From NCBI GenBank assembly GCA_946221065.1, contig CAMIIO010000002.1:62001-126000 (forward strand): 64,000 nt of DNA, given 5' to 3'. Under the pieces are notes generated by a model. The model saw only the letters and a program-made list of their open reading frames with translations. It did not search any database and was not told the origin of the DNA. A program made the translations under genes and the position numbers. Position 1 is the first letter of the stretch. Every line of letters begins with the position of its first letter. Source of the stretch: an uncultured Rothia sp. GTDB taxonomy: Bacteria; Actinomycetota; Actinomycetes; Actinomycetales; Micrococcaceae. Of this stretch, positions 1 to 8,257 are shown one piece after another.

Positions 1-435
1 ACTCAAACCGCGCACCTTACGCTTTCCGGCTGGGTTTTTGCGATAGTTATGGGCTTATTTTCGTGCGCGCTGTTAATGGCAAATAATGTGCGTGATATTC
101 CTACCGATCGCGAAGTCGGCAAGCTGACTATGGCGGTACGCTTGGGTAATGTATGGTCCCGGCGTGTTTACGCTCTAGAAATGATTCTTTCGCTGGTGCT
201 TACTGCTTTTCTTGTGCCAAAGAATCCGTGGTATATGCTCACCTTTATTCTGGTTGGCCCTATCCTGCATTCCTGCATGGTGGTACTTTCGGGGAAAAAC
301 GGTAAGGCCCTTATCCCTGTGCTAAAGCAAGCCGGGCTGGTGGCACTGACTTATAGCGTGCTGGTGGCGGTTGCCGCGTATTTGGGTACGCTCAGTATTT
401 TTATCCCAGAAGTAACGTATTTCACCGGCTACTAG
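1..435 (+). CDS. menA: 1,4-dihydroxy-2-naphthoate polyprenyltransferase MenA, C-terminal part (gene begins before the window)
   Basis: The frame is open from base 1, so the 5' end lies outside the window; about 144 C-terminal residues are visible. The segment NNVRDIPTDREVGKLT is the second Asp-rich prenyl-diphosphate/Mg2+ binding motif (DxxxD) of the UbiA superfamily in the form found in MenA. Several hydrophobic membrane helices follow. MenA attaches the polyprenyl chain to 1,4-dihydroxy-2-naphthoate in the membrane to give demethylmenaquinone. The convergent DUF4229 gene and the nearby cytochrome c assembly genes are the usual actinobacterial neighbours of menA, which supports the call. Confidence 0.93.
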   Translation, partial: TQTAHLTLSGWVFAIVMGLFSCALLMANNVRDIPTDREVGKLTMAVRLGNVWSRRVYALEMILSLVLTAFLVPKNPWYMLTFILVGPILHSCMVVLSGKNGKALIPVLKQAGLVALTYSVLVAVAAYLGTLSIFIPEVTYFTGY

Positions 436-462
436 GATGCCTAAAAGGTGATAGCGATCAAG

Positions 463-495
463 ACCGCGGGGTTCTCTACGAGGCCCGCGGTTTTT
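463..495 (+). terminator. Intrinsic terminator after menA
   Basis: An 8-bp stem, ACCGCGGG at 463-470 with CCCGCGGT at 484-491, is followed by a T5 run (491-495). It lies 28 bases after the menA stop and just before the stop of the convergent DUF4229 gene. Confidence 0.75.
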
Positions 496-503
496 AGTGG
501 GTA

Positions 504-800
504 CTATTCAAGACCTTGCGCTTGGCGCTGTTTATCCGCGTAGGCGTCTTCCTCAGCGGTGTCTTGTACACGCTGGGATTCACTGGGCTTGGCAGAGTTT
601 CGACGGCGGAAGATTCGGTATATATCATCACTGGCGGCATCATGCAGGCGCGGGAATGCCAAATACGAGATGGCAAAAGCAATCAATACCGCAAATAGCG
701 CAGATAGAATCACGTTCACATCAACCAGGCGGCACAGCATAAAAGCAAGGACCATCAGGCCAACACGTACCAGGGAATACTTCAAAAAGTTCACCCCCAT
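504..800 (-). CDS. DUF4229 family small membrane protein
   Basis: A 98-residue protein with two hydrophobic helices (about residues 8-26 and 29-48), then a cytoplasmic Arg/Gln/Glu-rich tail. The pattern LKYSLVRVGLM...AFPRLHD matches the actinobacterial DUF4229 family, which sits beside menA and cytochrome c biogenesis genes in many members of the phylum. No catalytic residue is apparent and the function is unknown; a small inner-membrane accessory protein is the most that can be said. The gene converges with menA. Confidence 0.8.
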   Translation of the reverse strand: MGVNFLKYSLVRVGLMVLAFMLCRLVDVNVILSALFAVLIAFAISYLAFPRLHDAASDDIYRIFRRRNSAKPSESQRVQDTAEEDAYADKQRQAQGLE

Positions 801-865
801 AGTCTAACGAAGATTTCTGCGAGTTTTCTTCCCCCTGTTATAGCGGATCTGGGCAACAAGTAATT

Positions 866-1264
866 GTGAGGTGGCTTGCGATTATTTCACTTTTAGTGGT
901 ATTCCCTGGAAAGATGGTGGGTATGTTTCGAGCGATGCTAATTATTGGTGCCGGCGCGCTGCTGGTAGGTGTGGTGATTTTTGCGTTAGTGGATTGTGCC
1001 CGCACAGAGGCGAGTCGGGTGCGTGCGCTGCCGAAGGCCGGGTGGTTGGCGGTGATTCTGCTTTTTCCGGTGGTTGGTGCGTTGCTCTGGCTGTTCTTGG
1101 GTAAGCGGCGCGGGGCGTCGTCGTTTGGCCCGGTGGTCCAGCAGGACGTTCCGCGGGCGCCCGACGATGACCCTGAGTACCTAAAATTTCTTGAGTCTCG
1201 TGCGCGCCGGCAGGCGGAGTCTCGACGTCGTGCAGAGCAAGAAAAAGATGAGGACGAAACCTAG
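866..1264 (+). CDS. PLDc_N domain membrane protein
   Basis: About 115-132 residues depending on the start: GTG at 866, or ATG at 914 or 923, none with a convincing Shine-Dalgarno sequence. The core, with helix FALVDCARTE, then PKAGWLAVILLFPVVGALLWLFLGKRR split across two membrane segments, is the 'phospholipase D nuclease N-terminal' (PLDc_N) pattern. Despite the name this domain is only a two-helix membrane module with no phospholipase catalytic HKD motif. The C-terminal 45 residues are charged and probably cytoplasmic. Genes of this type lie next to DUF4229 and menA in related genomes. Function unknown. Confidence 0.75.
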   Translation: MRWLAIISLLVVFPGKMVGMFRAMLIIGAGALLVGVVIFALVDCARTEASRVRALPKAGWLAVILLFPVVGALLWLFLGKRRGASSFGPVVQQDVPRAPDDDPEYLKFLESRARRQAESRRRAEQEKDEDET

Positions 1265-1275
1265 AGACAACAAAA

Positions 1276-1345
1276 AATCCGTACACCACTTGAGCGATTT
1301 ATACACCTGTAGAAGTGTACTTATGGCTCAAACGGTGTACGGATT
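1276..1345. repeat. 70-bp nested inverted repeat between convergent genes (probable bidirectional terminator)
   Basis: Outer arms AATCCGTACACC (1276-1287) and GGTGTACGGATT (1334-1345) are perfect complements. Inside are TTGAGC/GCTCAA (1290-1295, 1326-1331) and TACAC/GTGTA (1302-1306, 1315-1319). A run of six A precedes the left arm, giving a U-run on the minus-strand transcript. The element lies 11 bases after the PLDc_N gene and 27 bases after the end of the convergent reductase gene. Confidence 0.65.
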
Positions 1346-1372
1346 CTTCGTACCTACTAGCTAGTCAGCGGC

Positions 1373-2149
1373 TTAGTGGAAGACCATACCGCCATCAATC
1401 AGCAGTGACTGACCGGTCATGTAATCCGAATCCGGTCCGGCAAGGTAAGAGACGCAAGCTGCCACATCATCCGGCTGCGAAAGGCGCTTCATCGCAATGT
1501 TCTGGGCAAATTGGTTCATGCCCCACTCAAAATCTTTGCCAGCCTCGTCCGCAGTCTGCTGGGCAATACCACGCATCATGGGGGTATCAACAATGCCGGG
1601 GCAGTAGCCGTTCACGGTGATTCCACGCTCGGCAAGATCGCGTGCGGCAGTCTGAGTAATACCGCGGATAGCAAACTTGGAACCGCCATAAACAGCCAGT
1701 CCGGGGTTACCTACGTGTCCTGCCTGAGAGGAAGCATTAATAATCTTGCCGCCGTGACCGAGCTTGTCAAAGGCTTCAATAGCTGCCTGAATACCCCACA
1801 AAGTTCCGCCCACGTTGACGTCAAAAACCTTGTGGAAAATCTCGGGAGTAATAGATTCAAGCGGAGTCTGTGGGCCCAGACCGGCGTTGTTAACAATCAC
1901 GTCAAAGCCGCCCAGCTTTTCGGTTGTCTCCCGCACAGCGGTAAAGACGGCGTCACGGTCAGCAACGTCCACAGCGAGCGCAAGGGCTTCTCCCCCACCG
2001 TTGTTAATGTCGTCGGCAACCTTTTGCGCGGTTTCCTGGTTGTAGTCAACAACGGCTACTTTAAATCCGTCCTTGGAAAGGCGCTTAGCGATTGCTTCGC
2101 CAATGCCCTGTCCTGCTCCGGTAACAAATGCAACTTTTTGATCAGCCAT
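1373..2149 (-). CDS. budC: (S)-acetoin-forming diacetyl reductase / 2,3-butanediol dehydrogenase (SDR)
   Basis: A 258-residue classical short-chain dehydrogenase. Visible are the nucleotide-binding TGAGQGIG near residue 10, the NNAG motif near 88, catalytic Ser in INASSQAG, YGGSK with catalytic Tyr/Lys near 154-158, and a C-terminal TGQSLLIDGGMVFH that fits the acetoin reductase subgroup. It interconverts diacetyl, acetoin and 2,3-butanediol with NADH, recycling NAD+ in overflow metabolism. An AAAGGA-type ribosome binding site precedes the ATG. It appears to be transcribed alone and separates the PLDc_N gene from the cytochrome c cluster. The family is clear; exact stereospecificity is inferred. 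Confidence 0.85.
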   Translation of the reverse strand: MADQKVAFVTGAGQGIGEAIAKRLSKDGFKVAVVDYNQETAQKVADDINNGGGEALALAVDVADRDAVFTAVRETTEKLGGFDVIVNNAGLGPQTPLESITPEIFHKVFDVNVGGTLWGIQAAIEAFDKLGHGGKIINASSQAGHVGNPGLAVYGGSKFAIRGITQTAARDLAERGITVNGYCPGIVDTPMMRGIAQQTADEAGKDFEWGMNQFAQNIAMKRLSQPDDVAACVSYLAGPDSDYMTGQSLLIDGGMVFH

Positions 2150-2554
2150 GTTCTTTTCCTTTGGTCTGCGCCCTGTGGCGCCGTGATGTTGTACTTTTTA
2201 CGGTAGACCTCGTACGGCGTCTTTGTGGTGCTAGAGCATGGCTATTTGGGGTTTGAGGTAATGTTCACGGTGTTAGTGGTTACAGCACCTTTTACCCCTT
2301 ATAGCGGCGGTTCTGAGACGGATTAGGTGGTTACTCTCCCTGGGGTGTGAGCGAGGTTTCGCGAGGTTGTCTGCTGAGCCACGCGGTGCCGATCCGCCGG
2401 TCACAATAGCGCGCGCTAAAACCCAGGAATCCCCGATACTCCTGCGCCGGATATATACCAAATGCAGAAAAAATATTTCTCGGACACAATAATGCCGGGT
2501 TCACCCGCTTGGATTGAAGAGGTGACGCCGGCAACGGCACTACACAAGAAACCC
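2150..2554. other. 405-bp non-coding gap upstream of the acetoin reductase gene
   Basis: This should hold the minus-strand promoter and leader of the reductase gene and the 3' region of ccsB. Only short overlapping frames of 60-73 codons are open, with no recognisable protein content. No convincing terminator, riboswitch or paired promoter boxes were identified. Confidence 0.5.
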
Positions 2555-3643
2555 TTAGAGTCCCGAGTAGCTATGTAAGCCCGAGAAGAATATGTTAACC
2601 ACCGTGAAGTTAAAAATAATGCACAGATAGCCGGCAATTGATAACCATGCCGACGGCGGCCCTGACCAGCCGCGCGTTGCCCGAGCGTGCAGGTACGCGG
2701 CGTAGACCACCCAGATCACGAACGTCCAGACCTCTTTGGTGTCCCAGCCCCAATAGCGGCCCCAGGCGCGTTCGGCCCAGATAGCGCCGGCAGCCAGGGT
2801 AAAGGTCCACATCACAAAGCCCACGGCGTTTAGTCGAAACGCAAAATTCTCTAGAGCCTGAGCAGAAGGCACCAGGCGCATAAAGTTCCACGAATTGCCT
2901 TTACCGGCAAGAATGTCTCGTTCACGGCGAGTCTGGATAAGCTGCAGGATAGCCATGGCAAAGGTAATCGTAAAGATAGCGGACGCTAACACCGCGATTG
3001 ATACGTGGATTACCAGCCAATAGGACTGCAAAGCCGGCTTCAAATGCCCCACCGGCGTATTGAAACCGATGGTCGCCGCCGTCATCATGGTAAGCGCCAA
3101 GCCAGAAACTAGCACGCCCACAAAACGCACATCACGAAATATGAGGGTTATTAAGAAAACCGCGGATACCAAAAACGCGCCCGTGGTACAGAACTCGTAC
3201 ATGTTTCCCCAGGGCACCCGGTTAGCTGCCAGACCGCGGCACACTACGCCGGCGGCATGGATAAGCGCACCTAGAATCATTACCGCAACGGCAATACGTG
3301 CCGCCGGGCGGCGTCCGGTGGTGCCCCACAGCATTGAGGAATCTGCCACCTCACCGGCAAGTTTCTGTTGGGCGCTCTTTTTGTAGCCCATGCCGCGCTC
3401 GCCGGTGCCCTGTTCCACGCTCTTCACCCGGGCGTCATCGGCGGTTTGGGAACCGGCAGGGGCGCCCGATTCCACGAGCTGCGCTTGACGTCGGGGCGCG
3501 GCAACTGCCTGCCCTTCCAACCGGCGTGTAGTGCGTGAATTAGCCGCAACATCCCAGGCGAAGGCAATGAATGCCACCATGTAGGTAATTGCCGCCAAGT
3601 ACATGAAGAGCTCGCTCCACTGAGCAAGAGTCTCACTAAGCAT
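2555..3643 (-). CDS. ccsB: Cytochrome c biogenesis protein CcsB (CcsA/CcsB family, system II)
   Basis: A 362-residue multi-spanning membrane protein. The tryptophan-rich haem-handling WWD motif is visible as WGRYWGWDTKEVW near residue 300, with conserved His residues in flanking helices (for example VIHVS and HARATRGW). An N-terminal helix is followed by a charged cytoplasmic linker (residues about 40-95) that is longer than in many homologues. With ResB it forms the system II complex that moves haem across the membrane and joins it to apocytochrome c CxxCH sites. It is the last gene of the minus-strand run TlpA-CcdA-ResB-CcsB, 28 bases after resB. Confidence 0.93.
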   Translation of the reverse strand: MLSETLAQWSELFMYLAAITYMVAFIAFAWDVAANSRTTRRLEGQAVAAPRRQAQLVESGAPAGSQTADDARVKSVEQGTGERGMGYKKSAQQKLAGEVADSSMLWGTTGRRPAARIAVAVMILGALIHAAGVVCRGLAANRVPWGNMYEFCTTGAFLVSAVFLITLIFRDVRFVGVLVSGLALTMMTAATIGFNTPVGHLKPALQSYWLVIHVSIAVLASAIFTITFAMAILQLIQTRRERDILAGKGNSWNFMRLVPSAQALENFAFRLNAVGFVMWTFTLAAGAIWAERAWGRYWGWDTKEVWTFVIWVVYAAYLHARATRGWSGPPSAWLSIAGYLCIIFNFTVVNIFFSGLHSYSGL

Positions 3644-3671
3644 TCGTTTTTCCTTCAGTTAGCATTTAGCT

Positions 3672-5285
3672 CTACGCTTCGTCAGATTCAGTAAATTCTA
3701 GCCCCCACCGAGCCGCAAATAGCTCAGTGAGCCGGTGTGTCTCCTCGGTAAGTCGGGGATCTTCGCCGCGGGCTAACAAACCGTATTCCACCTGCAAGTC
3801 GCCGGTAGACACATCCTGTTGGGCGCGAACCCATACGCGGCGGCGCGGAACAAAGAGGGAAATAATCAGGCCGACGAAGGCCGTGATAAAGGACCACAGC
3901 ACAATCATCTTGCCCGGATCGTAGTGTACGTCTAGACCTACGTACCTTTTGTAGCCCTCAAAGGTGATGGTGCCGTGTCCATCCGGAAGTTTTACGGAAT
4001 TATTGCTGGCATCCAGCACAATACCGTTGCCCTGTTGCATTGAGTTCAGGGAGGTGAGATTCTCGGTATCGAGCACGTACACGTTCTGCGGTTTACCGCT
4101 GTCTAGCCCTAGATCCCCGGTATAGGACTGTAAGACCAGCATGGGGTTCAACGGCGCGGAGTCAATTGAGCGCGGAATATTAGCACCGTCACGTTCCCCA
4201 GTGGGCAAGAACATTCCCACAAAACCTAGCTGATCCGGGTGAGCGTCCGGGACTTTCAGCACGATTGACGCCGTGTACTTGCCGTCCGAGGTCAAACCCA
4301 CAACCGGGCCCTCGTAGGCTACAGAACCGTCCTCGTTCTGCACTTTAATCAGGGGCGCGTACCCGTTGCCCGAAAGGTAGATGTTTGTGCCGTTCACATG
4401 CACCGGTTCATTGACTTTCAAGATAGCTTTTTGGTCCGCACCGTGCGCGTCGGTAAATGTTAGTCCTGCCGAGTAATCCAGATCCGCGCCGTAGGTATGC
4501 GAGCCTTCTTGCCTGTCATACGTCACGTCAAAAGAGTCCAGCGTGAGCTTGTACGGTTCTAGCCAGTCGGGGTTGTAGTTAGTTCCCGGAGTAAAAGAAT
4601 CGTAGCTCATGAGCGAATTGACAAAGGTATCGCCCTCCACCAGAATCTTCTGACCGCGGTAGCCAAAGAGCGAGCCCACCGCAATACCAATGAGCACACC
4701 AATCATTGCCACATGAAAGACGATATTGCCGATTTCCCGCACATAGCCGCGTTCCGCGCTCACCGACGGCATACCGTCCGAGCCTTGCACCTGCACGCGG
4801 TATCGGCGTTTTTTCAAGATTAAGGCGGCGTCCTCAACAGCTTGCCGAGCGGAAAGATCCTCCACTCCCACGGTAGAGGGAATCACCAGGTTGCGGTGGA
4901 TCGGGAGGCGATCAATATTTTTAGGGGTACGTACCGGGGGTTTACGCCACGCAAGCCAGTGCTGGCGGGCGCGAGGAATCACGCAGCCGATCAGCGAGAT
5001 AAAGAGCAAGAGATAAATTGCCGCAAACCACACCGAGCTAAACACGTCAAAAAGCTGTAGTTTATCCGCGATGGGGCCCCAGGTGGGGTGAGTATCAATG
5101 TAATCCGTAACTTTTGCCGGGTCTTGGATACGTTGAGGAAAGAGTGAGCCAGGAACTGCCGCCACGGCAAGCAGGAGTAGCAAGAATAACGCCGTGTTCA
5201 TCTTGGTGAGCTGGCGCCATGCCCAACGCAACATACCTATCGGGCCCAGGGCGCTGGCAGTAGTCGTCTCTTTCTTTGACATCAC
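3672..5285 (-). CDS. resB: Cytochrome c biogenesis protein ResB (Ccs1)
   Basis: A 537-residue protein with the ResB layout: a cytoplasmic start, a first membrane helix (about 33-50) followed by FPQRIQDPAKV, a second and third helix, a large extracytoplasmic domain (about 215-455), and a last helix (about 460-480) before a cytoplasmic tail. FHVAMIGVLIGIAVG and LDVHYDPGKMIVLWSF are typical of Ccs1/ResB. It partners CcsB in the system II haem lyase and probably guides reduced apocytochrome. It follows ccdA by 19 bases, so co-transcription is likely. Confidence 0.93.
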   Translation of the reverse strand: MMSKKETTTASALGPIGMLRWAWRQLTKMNTALFLLLLLAVAAVPGSLFPQRIQDPAKVTDYIDTHPTWGPIADKLQLFDVFSSVWFAAIYLLLFISLIGCVIPRARQHWLAWRKPPVRTPKNIDRLPIHRNLVIPSTVGVEDLSARQAVEDAALILKKRRYRVQVQGSDGMPSVSAERGYVREIGNIVFHVAMIGVLIGIAVGSLFGYRGQKILVEGDTFVNSLMSYDSFTPGTNYNPDWLEPYKLTLDSFDVTYDRQEGSHTYGADLDYSAGLTFTDAHGADQKAILKVNEPVHVNGTNIYLSGNGYAPLIKVQNEDGSVAYEGPVVGLTSDGKYTASIVLKVPDAHPDQLGFVGMFLPTGERDGANIPRSIDSAPLNPMLVLQSYTGDLGLDSGKPQNVYVLDTENLTSLNSMQQGNGIVLDASNNSVKLPDGHGTITFEGYKRYVGLDVHYDPGKMIVLWSFITAFVGLIISLFVPRRRVWVRAQQDVSTGDLQVEYGLLARGEDPRLTEETHRLTELFAARWGLEFTESDEA

Positions 5286-5304
5286 AATACTTTCAACGTT
5301 GTTT

Positions 5305-6051
5305 TTAGACGGGCAATTCGTAAGTGGGTAGTGTGGCCTGCACCCAAGAGATGAGAGCGTTCCATACGCCGATAGCCATCATGATACCGATGATCATCAG
5401 CACCGCACCCCCCACACGCTGTAAGAGCAGGTGATGACGTTTTGCCCAGCCAAAGCGAGATACCCCGCGAGAAATTCCCAATGCCACCACCATAAAAGGG
5501 ATTCCCAAACCTAAACAATACGCCGCAGTGAGCGCAATCGCTTTACCACTATTGGCGCCGTCAATATACACAAGGGTCTGCACGGCGGCAAAGGTAGGGC
5601 CAATGCACGGCGCCCAGCCCAACCCAAACGTCATCCCTAGAATCGGTGCGCCCCACAGACCGGCAGGAGGCTTTTTCTCGATTTTTCGGTCCCGCTGAAA
5701 CCAAGAAAACTGCCCCATGAATACTAGTCCCATGAGGATCACCAGCAGACCCAGCACCACCTGAACCCAGCTTTGCCCGCGCAGCCAGGGAGCCGCGCCC
5801 AGCTGAGCCAACACCACAGAAAGCAACACAAAAATAGTGGAGAAACCCAGAATAAACAGGGTAACTCCGACGAACGTGCGGCGACTCTTATGCTCGGTTT
5901 CAGTCCCGCTCAACCCCGTCACATACCCCAGATACCCTGGAACGAGCGGCAGGACGCAGGGCGAGGCAAAAGATACTAAGCCAGCTAAGGCCGCTAGAGG
6001 TAAAGACAACAAGAGCGAGCCATCAGTTACCACACCGCCAAAATTCATCAC
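5305..6051 (-). CDS. ccdA: CcdA-type thiol-disulfide electron transporter (cytochrome c biogenesis)
   Basis: A 248-residue protein with six predicted membrane helices in the DsbD-beta/CcdA pattern. The two redox cysteines lie in FASPCVLPLVPGYLGY (about residue 31) and GWAPCIGPTFAA (about 145). It passes electrons from cytoplasmic thioredoxin to the extracytoplasmic TlpA/ResA-like protein so that apocytochrome c cysteines stay reduced. The stop of the TlpA-like gene and this start are two bases apart, indicating translational coupling. Confidence 0.93.
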   Translation of the reverse strand: MMNFGGVVTDGSLLLSLPLAALAGLVSFASPCVLPLVPGYLGYVTGLSGTETEHKSRRTFVGVTLFILGFSTIFVLLSVVLAQLGAAPWLRGQSWVQVVLGLLVILMGLVFMGQFSWFQRDRKIEKKPPAGLWGAPILGMTFGLGWAPCIGPTFAAVQTLVYIDGANSGKAIALTAAYCLGLGIPFMVVALGISRGVSRFGWAKRHHLLLQRVGGAVLMIIGIMMAIGVWNALISWVQATLPTYELPV

Positions 6052-6053
6052 TC

Positions 6054-6662
6054 TTAGATCTGATCCTTTAGCAACGCACGCACAATAGACTCATCAATCT
6101 GCCCCAGCACTCGGGCAGCGACCCTGCCTTGCTGATCCAACACCAAGGTGGTGGGCACTGCCTGAGCAGGAACAAATTGGGATAGATCATACAGAACCTG
6201 CCCCGTCGAATCCTTAAAACTGGGGTAGGTTACCCCAAAATTCTTCTCAAAAGCCTCCGCAGTACCCTGCTCATCACGCACATTGGCACCATAAAAATGA
6301 ACCTTCTTGCCAAACTCTTCATAAAGTTTTACCAAGTGCGGCGCTTCAGCGCGGCAAGGAGCGCAACCGGCATACCAGAAATTCAATAGCACCGGTTTGC
6401 CTCGTAAAGATTCAGCGGTCACTTCCGTACCGTCAAAAAGTTTTCCCGTAAACGTCACAGGTTCCGAGCGCTCGTCCTCCGCGTACTCGGTCACCGATCC
6501 ATCCCCGGCAATATACCCCTTGGAATCCCCCGCATCTGCCTGTTGCGCCAGGGAATCATGAGACGAAGAACAACCCGCTAACGTCAGCGTTGTGGCAACC
6601 CCGGCTAAAGAAAATAGCTGCTTACGGGAGAACTCAACAGAAGCTTTCGTGGAATTCAACAT
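6054..6662 (-). CDS. TlpA/ResA-like thioredoxin-fold lipoprotein
   Basis: A 202-residue protein. The N-terminal signal has a lipobox (LTLAGC, Cys about residue 30), so it is probably a lipid-anchored extracytoplasmic protein. The thioredoxin active site is WYAGCAPCRAEAP (CxxC near residues 95-98) and the cis-Pro loop is AVPTTLVLD. Known ResA/TlpA relatives reduce the CxxC of apocytochrome c using electrons from CcdA, which is encoded immediately downstream. The gene begins 76 bases after the histidine phosphatase gene, and conserved order suggests one operon. Confidence 0.9.
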   Translation of the reverse strand: MLNSTKASVEFSRKQLFSLAGVATTLTLAGCSSSHDSLAQQADAGDSKGYIAGDGSVTEYAEDERSEPVTFTGKLFDGTEVTAESLRGKPVLLNFWYAGCAPCRAEAPHLVKLYEEFGKKVHFYGANVRDEQGTAEAFEKNFGVTYPSFKDSTGQVLYDLSQFVPAQAVPTTLVLDQQGRVAARVLGQIDESIVRALLKDQI

Positions 6663-6738
6663 CTCAGATAACGTCTCTCGCTAGGCCTAATAGGGGTAGT
6701 CAAACAAGGATAAGAAAAGGTAAGAAAGAATCTAACAA

Positions 6739-7422
6739 TTATGTACCCGGCAGCTGGATAACACCTGAGTACAGGGGTGCCGCCGGCTCCTGGTAGCTAA
6801 TTCGCGGCCTTTCCCCGCTCAACAAATCAGCAAACTCGAATGTGGTAATAGAAGCCAAATTACACTGCCGAGTCCGCGGATCATGCGGCAAAAACTTACC
6901 CTCGGCAGAACGGCGCGCCATCCAAATAGGCAATTGGTGAGACACAATAATCGTCTCAGCCCTCGAACCGCCCAGCGCGAGCGCCTGCGCCCCGGCGTCC
7001 TTAATAGCCTCCGCCATACGAGCCGCCTGCTCCTTGTACGGCTCACCCCAGCTAGGGCGCAACGGATTAATGAGCTTGGGCCAGTGCTGGGGGTTGCCGG
7101 TCAGCTCAGCATGGTTTACGTGCAAACCCTCAAAATAGTTCGCGGCCTCAATCACGCGCTCATCCGGGTGCGCTTGCAACCCGGTGAGCTCGGTAATAGG
7201 CTCGGCAGACTCTCGGGTGCGGGTCAAGGGGGAAACCGCCAAATATACTAGGTTGGCGCCCTCAGCTTGCATCTGCGCAAAACGCTCCGCAGAGAGACGC
7301 ACCATCTGCTGTCCTAACTCCGACAAATGATAATGGGGTAACCTGCCGTAAACAATGCGTTGCGGATTCTGCACCTCGCCGTGCCGCATAACATGAACTT
7401 TAACCTGCGCTGAAGAACTCAT
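6739..7422 (-). CDS. Histidine phosphatase family protein (phosphoglycerate mutase-like)
   Basis: A 227-residue protein with the catalytic RHGE motif (VMRHGEVQNP) near residue 13 and the second catalytic His in IIVSHQLPIWMAR near 160. The loop NPQRIVYGRLPHYHLSELG is typical of this branch, which lies directly upstream of the TlpA-like/CcdA genes in many actinobacteria, often after hemL. The substrate is unknown; a true glycolytic mutase role is unlikely because of the context. The C-terminus (SYQEPAAPLYSGVIQLPGT) is family-like. Confidence 0.82.
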   Translation of the reverse strand: MSSSAQVKVHVMRHGEVQNPQRIVYGRLPHYHLSELGQQMVRLSAERFAQMQAEGANLVYLAVSPLTRTRESAEPITELTGLQAHPDERVIEAANYFEGLHVNHAELTGNPQHWPKLINPLRPSWGEPYKEQAARMAEAIKDAGAQALALGGSRAETIIVSHQLPIWMARRSAEGKFLPHDPRTRQCNLASITTFEFADLLSGERPRISYQEPAAPLYSGVIQLPGT

Positions 7423-7494
7423 TGTTTTAGTCTCTCAAAAAGCCGTGTACTTGCCTAGCCCCACGCCCAAGAAGAACGGTGTGAGCAGGGCACA

Positions 7495-7752
7495 TTATTG
7501 TGTGGCACGAATAGCCTTTGCTAGCCGGCGCGGATTAATTTGCCAAAAATCTTTAACCACTCCGGCTACCTTTACCACCGGAACTTCAGTGTTGTGTTGG
7601 GCGCGCAGTGCCGGGTTCTGATCAATATTAATTTCCACAAATTCCACGCCCTCTGCCTCGCACACGCGGGCGGTAACCTCTCGCGCGGCGTCGCATAAAT
7701 GGCAGCCGGGCCGAGTCAGTAATTCCACCAATATGCTCTGTTCAATAGCCAT
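7495..7752 (-). CDS. Glutaredoxin family protein
   Basis: An 85-residue thioredoxin-fold protein. The redox motif is LLTRPGCHLCDAA (CxxC) and the cis-Pro loop is TEVPVVKV. The ATG at 7752 is preferred over the upstream in-frame GTG at 7773 because AGGGGGAA sits at good spacing before it. Likely roles are reduction of disulfides or glutathione- or mycothiol-linked chemistry; the partner is not evident. It reads in the same direction as the cytochrome c genes, 72 bases before the phosphatase gene, and may be the first gene of that operon. Confidence 0.85.
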   Translation of the reverse strand: MAIEQSILVELLTRPGCHLCDAAREVTARVCEAEGVEFVEINIDQNPALRAQHNTEVPVVKVAGVVKDFWQINPRRLAKAIRATQ

Positions 7753-7796
7753 TTTCCATTCCCCCTTTTCCACAAGCTAACGAGTTAGCAAACAAC

Positions 7797-7835
7797 GAGC
7801 CCCGCATGCCCCTCAAACGGGACATAGCGGGGCTC
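7797..7835 (-). terminator. Hairpin terminator after the bS22 gene
   Basis: A 9-bp stem, GAGCCCCGC (7797-7805) with GCGGGGCTC (7827-7835), lies 19 bases beyond the bS22 stop. The minus-strand sequence after the stem is T-rich (GTTGTTTG). Confidence 0.65.
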
Positions 7836-7854
7836 GAAAGCTATACAAGAAAAT

Positions 7855-7953
7855 TTACTTCTTGTTGCGACGCTGGTGGCGGGTCTTACGAAGGAGCTTA
7901 CGGTGCTTCTTCTTGGACATACGCTTGCGGCGCTTCTTAATAACGGAACCCAT
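7855..7953 (-). CDS. Small ribosomal subunit protein bS22 (AURKAIP1/COX24 domain)
   Basis: A 32-residue, extremely basic protein starting MGSVIKKRRKRMSKKKH and ending RHQRRNKK. It matches the actinobacterial bS22 protein, first seen in mycobacterial 30S ribosome structures and annotated as an AURKAIP1/COX24 domain protein. It is only 99 bases long, so automated callers easily miss it. A GAGGTGAA ribosome binding site stands a few bases before the ATG. It appears monocistronic, with its own terminator and a roughly 200-bp leader carrying a perfect 18-bp palindrome. Confidence 0.92.
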   Translation of the reverse strand: MGSVIKKRRKRMSKKKHRKLLRKTRHQRRNKK

Positions 7954-8031
7954 AGGATTCACCTCACTTACATTGTGGCACCCAGCCACCCCGCGTTCTA
8001 CACGCGGAAGAGTTAGCTATGCCGGGTTACG

Positions 8032-8049
8032 GTTTATACCGGTATAAAC
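8032..8049. promoter_or_regulatory. Perfect 18-bp palindrome upstream of bS22
   Basis: GTTTATACC (8032-8040) directly abuts GGTATAAAC (8041-8049), about 80 bases before the bS22 start. It contains TATAAA/TATACC elements that could be a -10 box and has the dyad symmetry of a dimeric repressor site. A second small hairpin, GGCACA/TGTGCC, lies just beyond it. Function is inferred. Confidence 0.4.
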
Positions 8050-8179
8050 GCTTTAAAACCAGAGAAGGCACAGAGATGTGCCTCAACAATGGAAAAACGC
8101 TCTCTGTATAGAGTACAAGCAAACCGTGAATTTTCCGCATTCTACGGCCAAATGAGAGCAGATTCTCCCCCGTAGCCAT

Positions 8180-8239
8180 GTTAAGGTGCCCAAAAAGACT
8201 GAAAATTTCGAGATTTTCAACTATTTTGGGCGCCTCAAC
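8180..8239. repeat. 60-bp intergenic hairpin (copy 1 of a family)
   Basis: Arms GTTAAGGTGCCCAAAA (8180-8195) and TTTTGGGCGCCTCAAC (8224-8239) pair with two imperfect positions. An inner stem TGAAAAT/ATTTTCA (8200-8206, 8213-8219) closes a TTCGAG loop. The outer arm resembles that of the palindrome at 25796-25860. It lies 18 bases after the end of the GntR-type gene and may serve as its terminator. Confidence 0.6.
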
Positions 8240-8257
8240 GCGGGAAAGTCGGGAAAG

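Noticed and set aside
1511..2206. 231-codon plus-strand open frame antisense to the acetoin reductase
   Set aside because: It is a mirror of the SDR gene; the translation shows no domain and the minus-strand protein is clearly real.
2273..2637. Three short minus-strand frames in the gap before the acetoin reductase
   Set aside because: Overlapping, partly inside ccsB, with no start signals or protein-like content.
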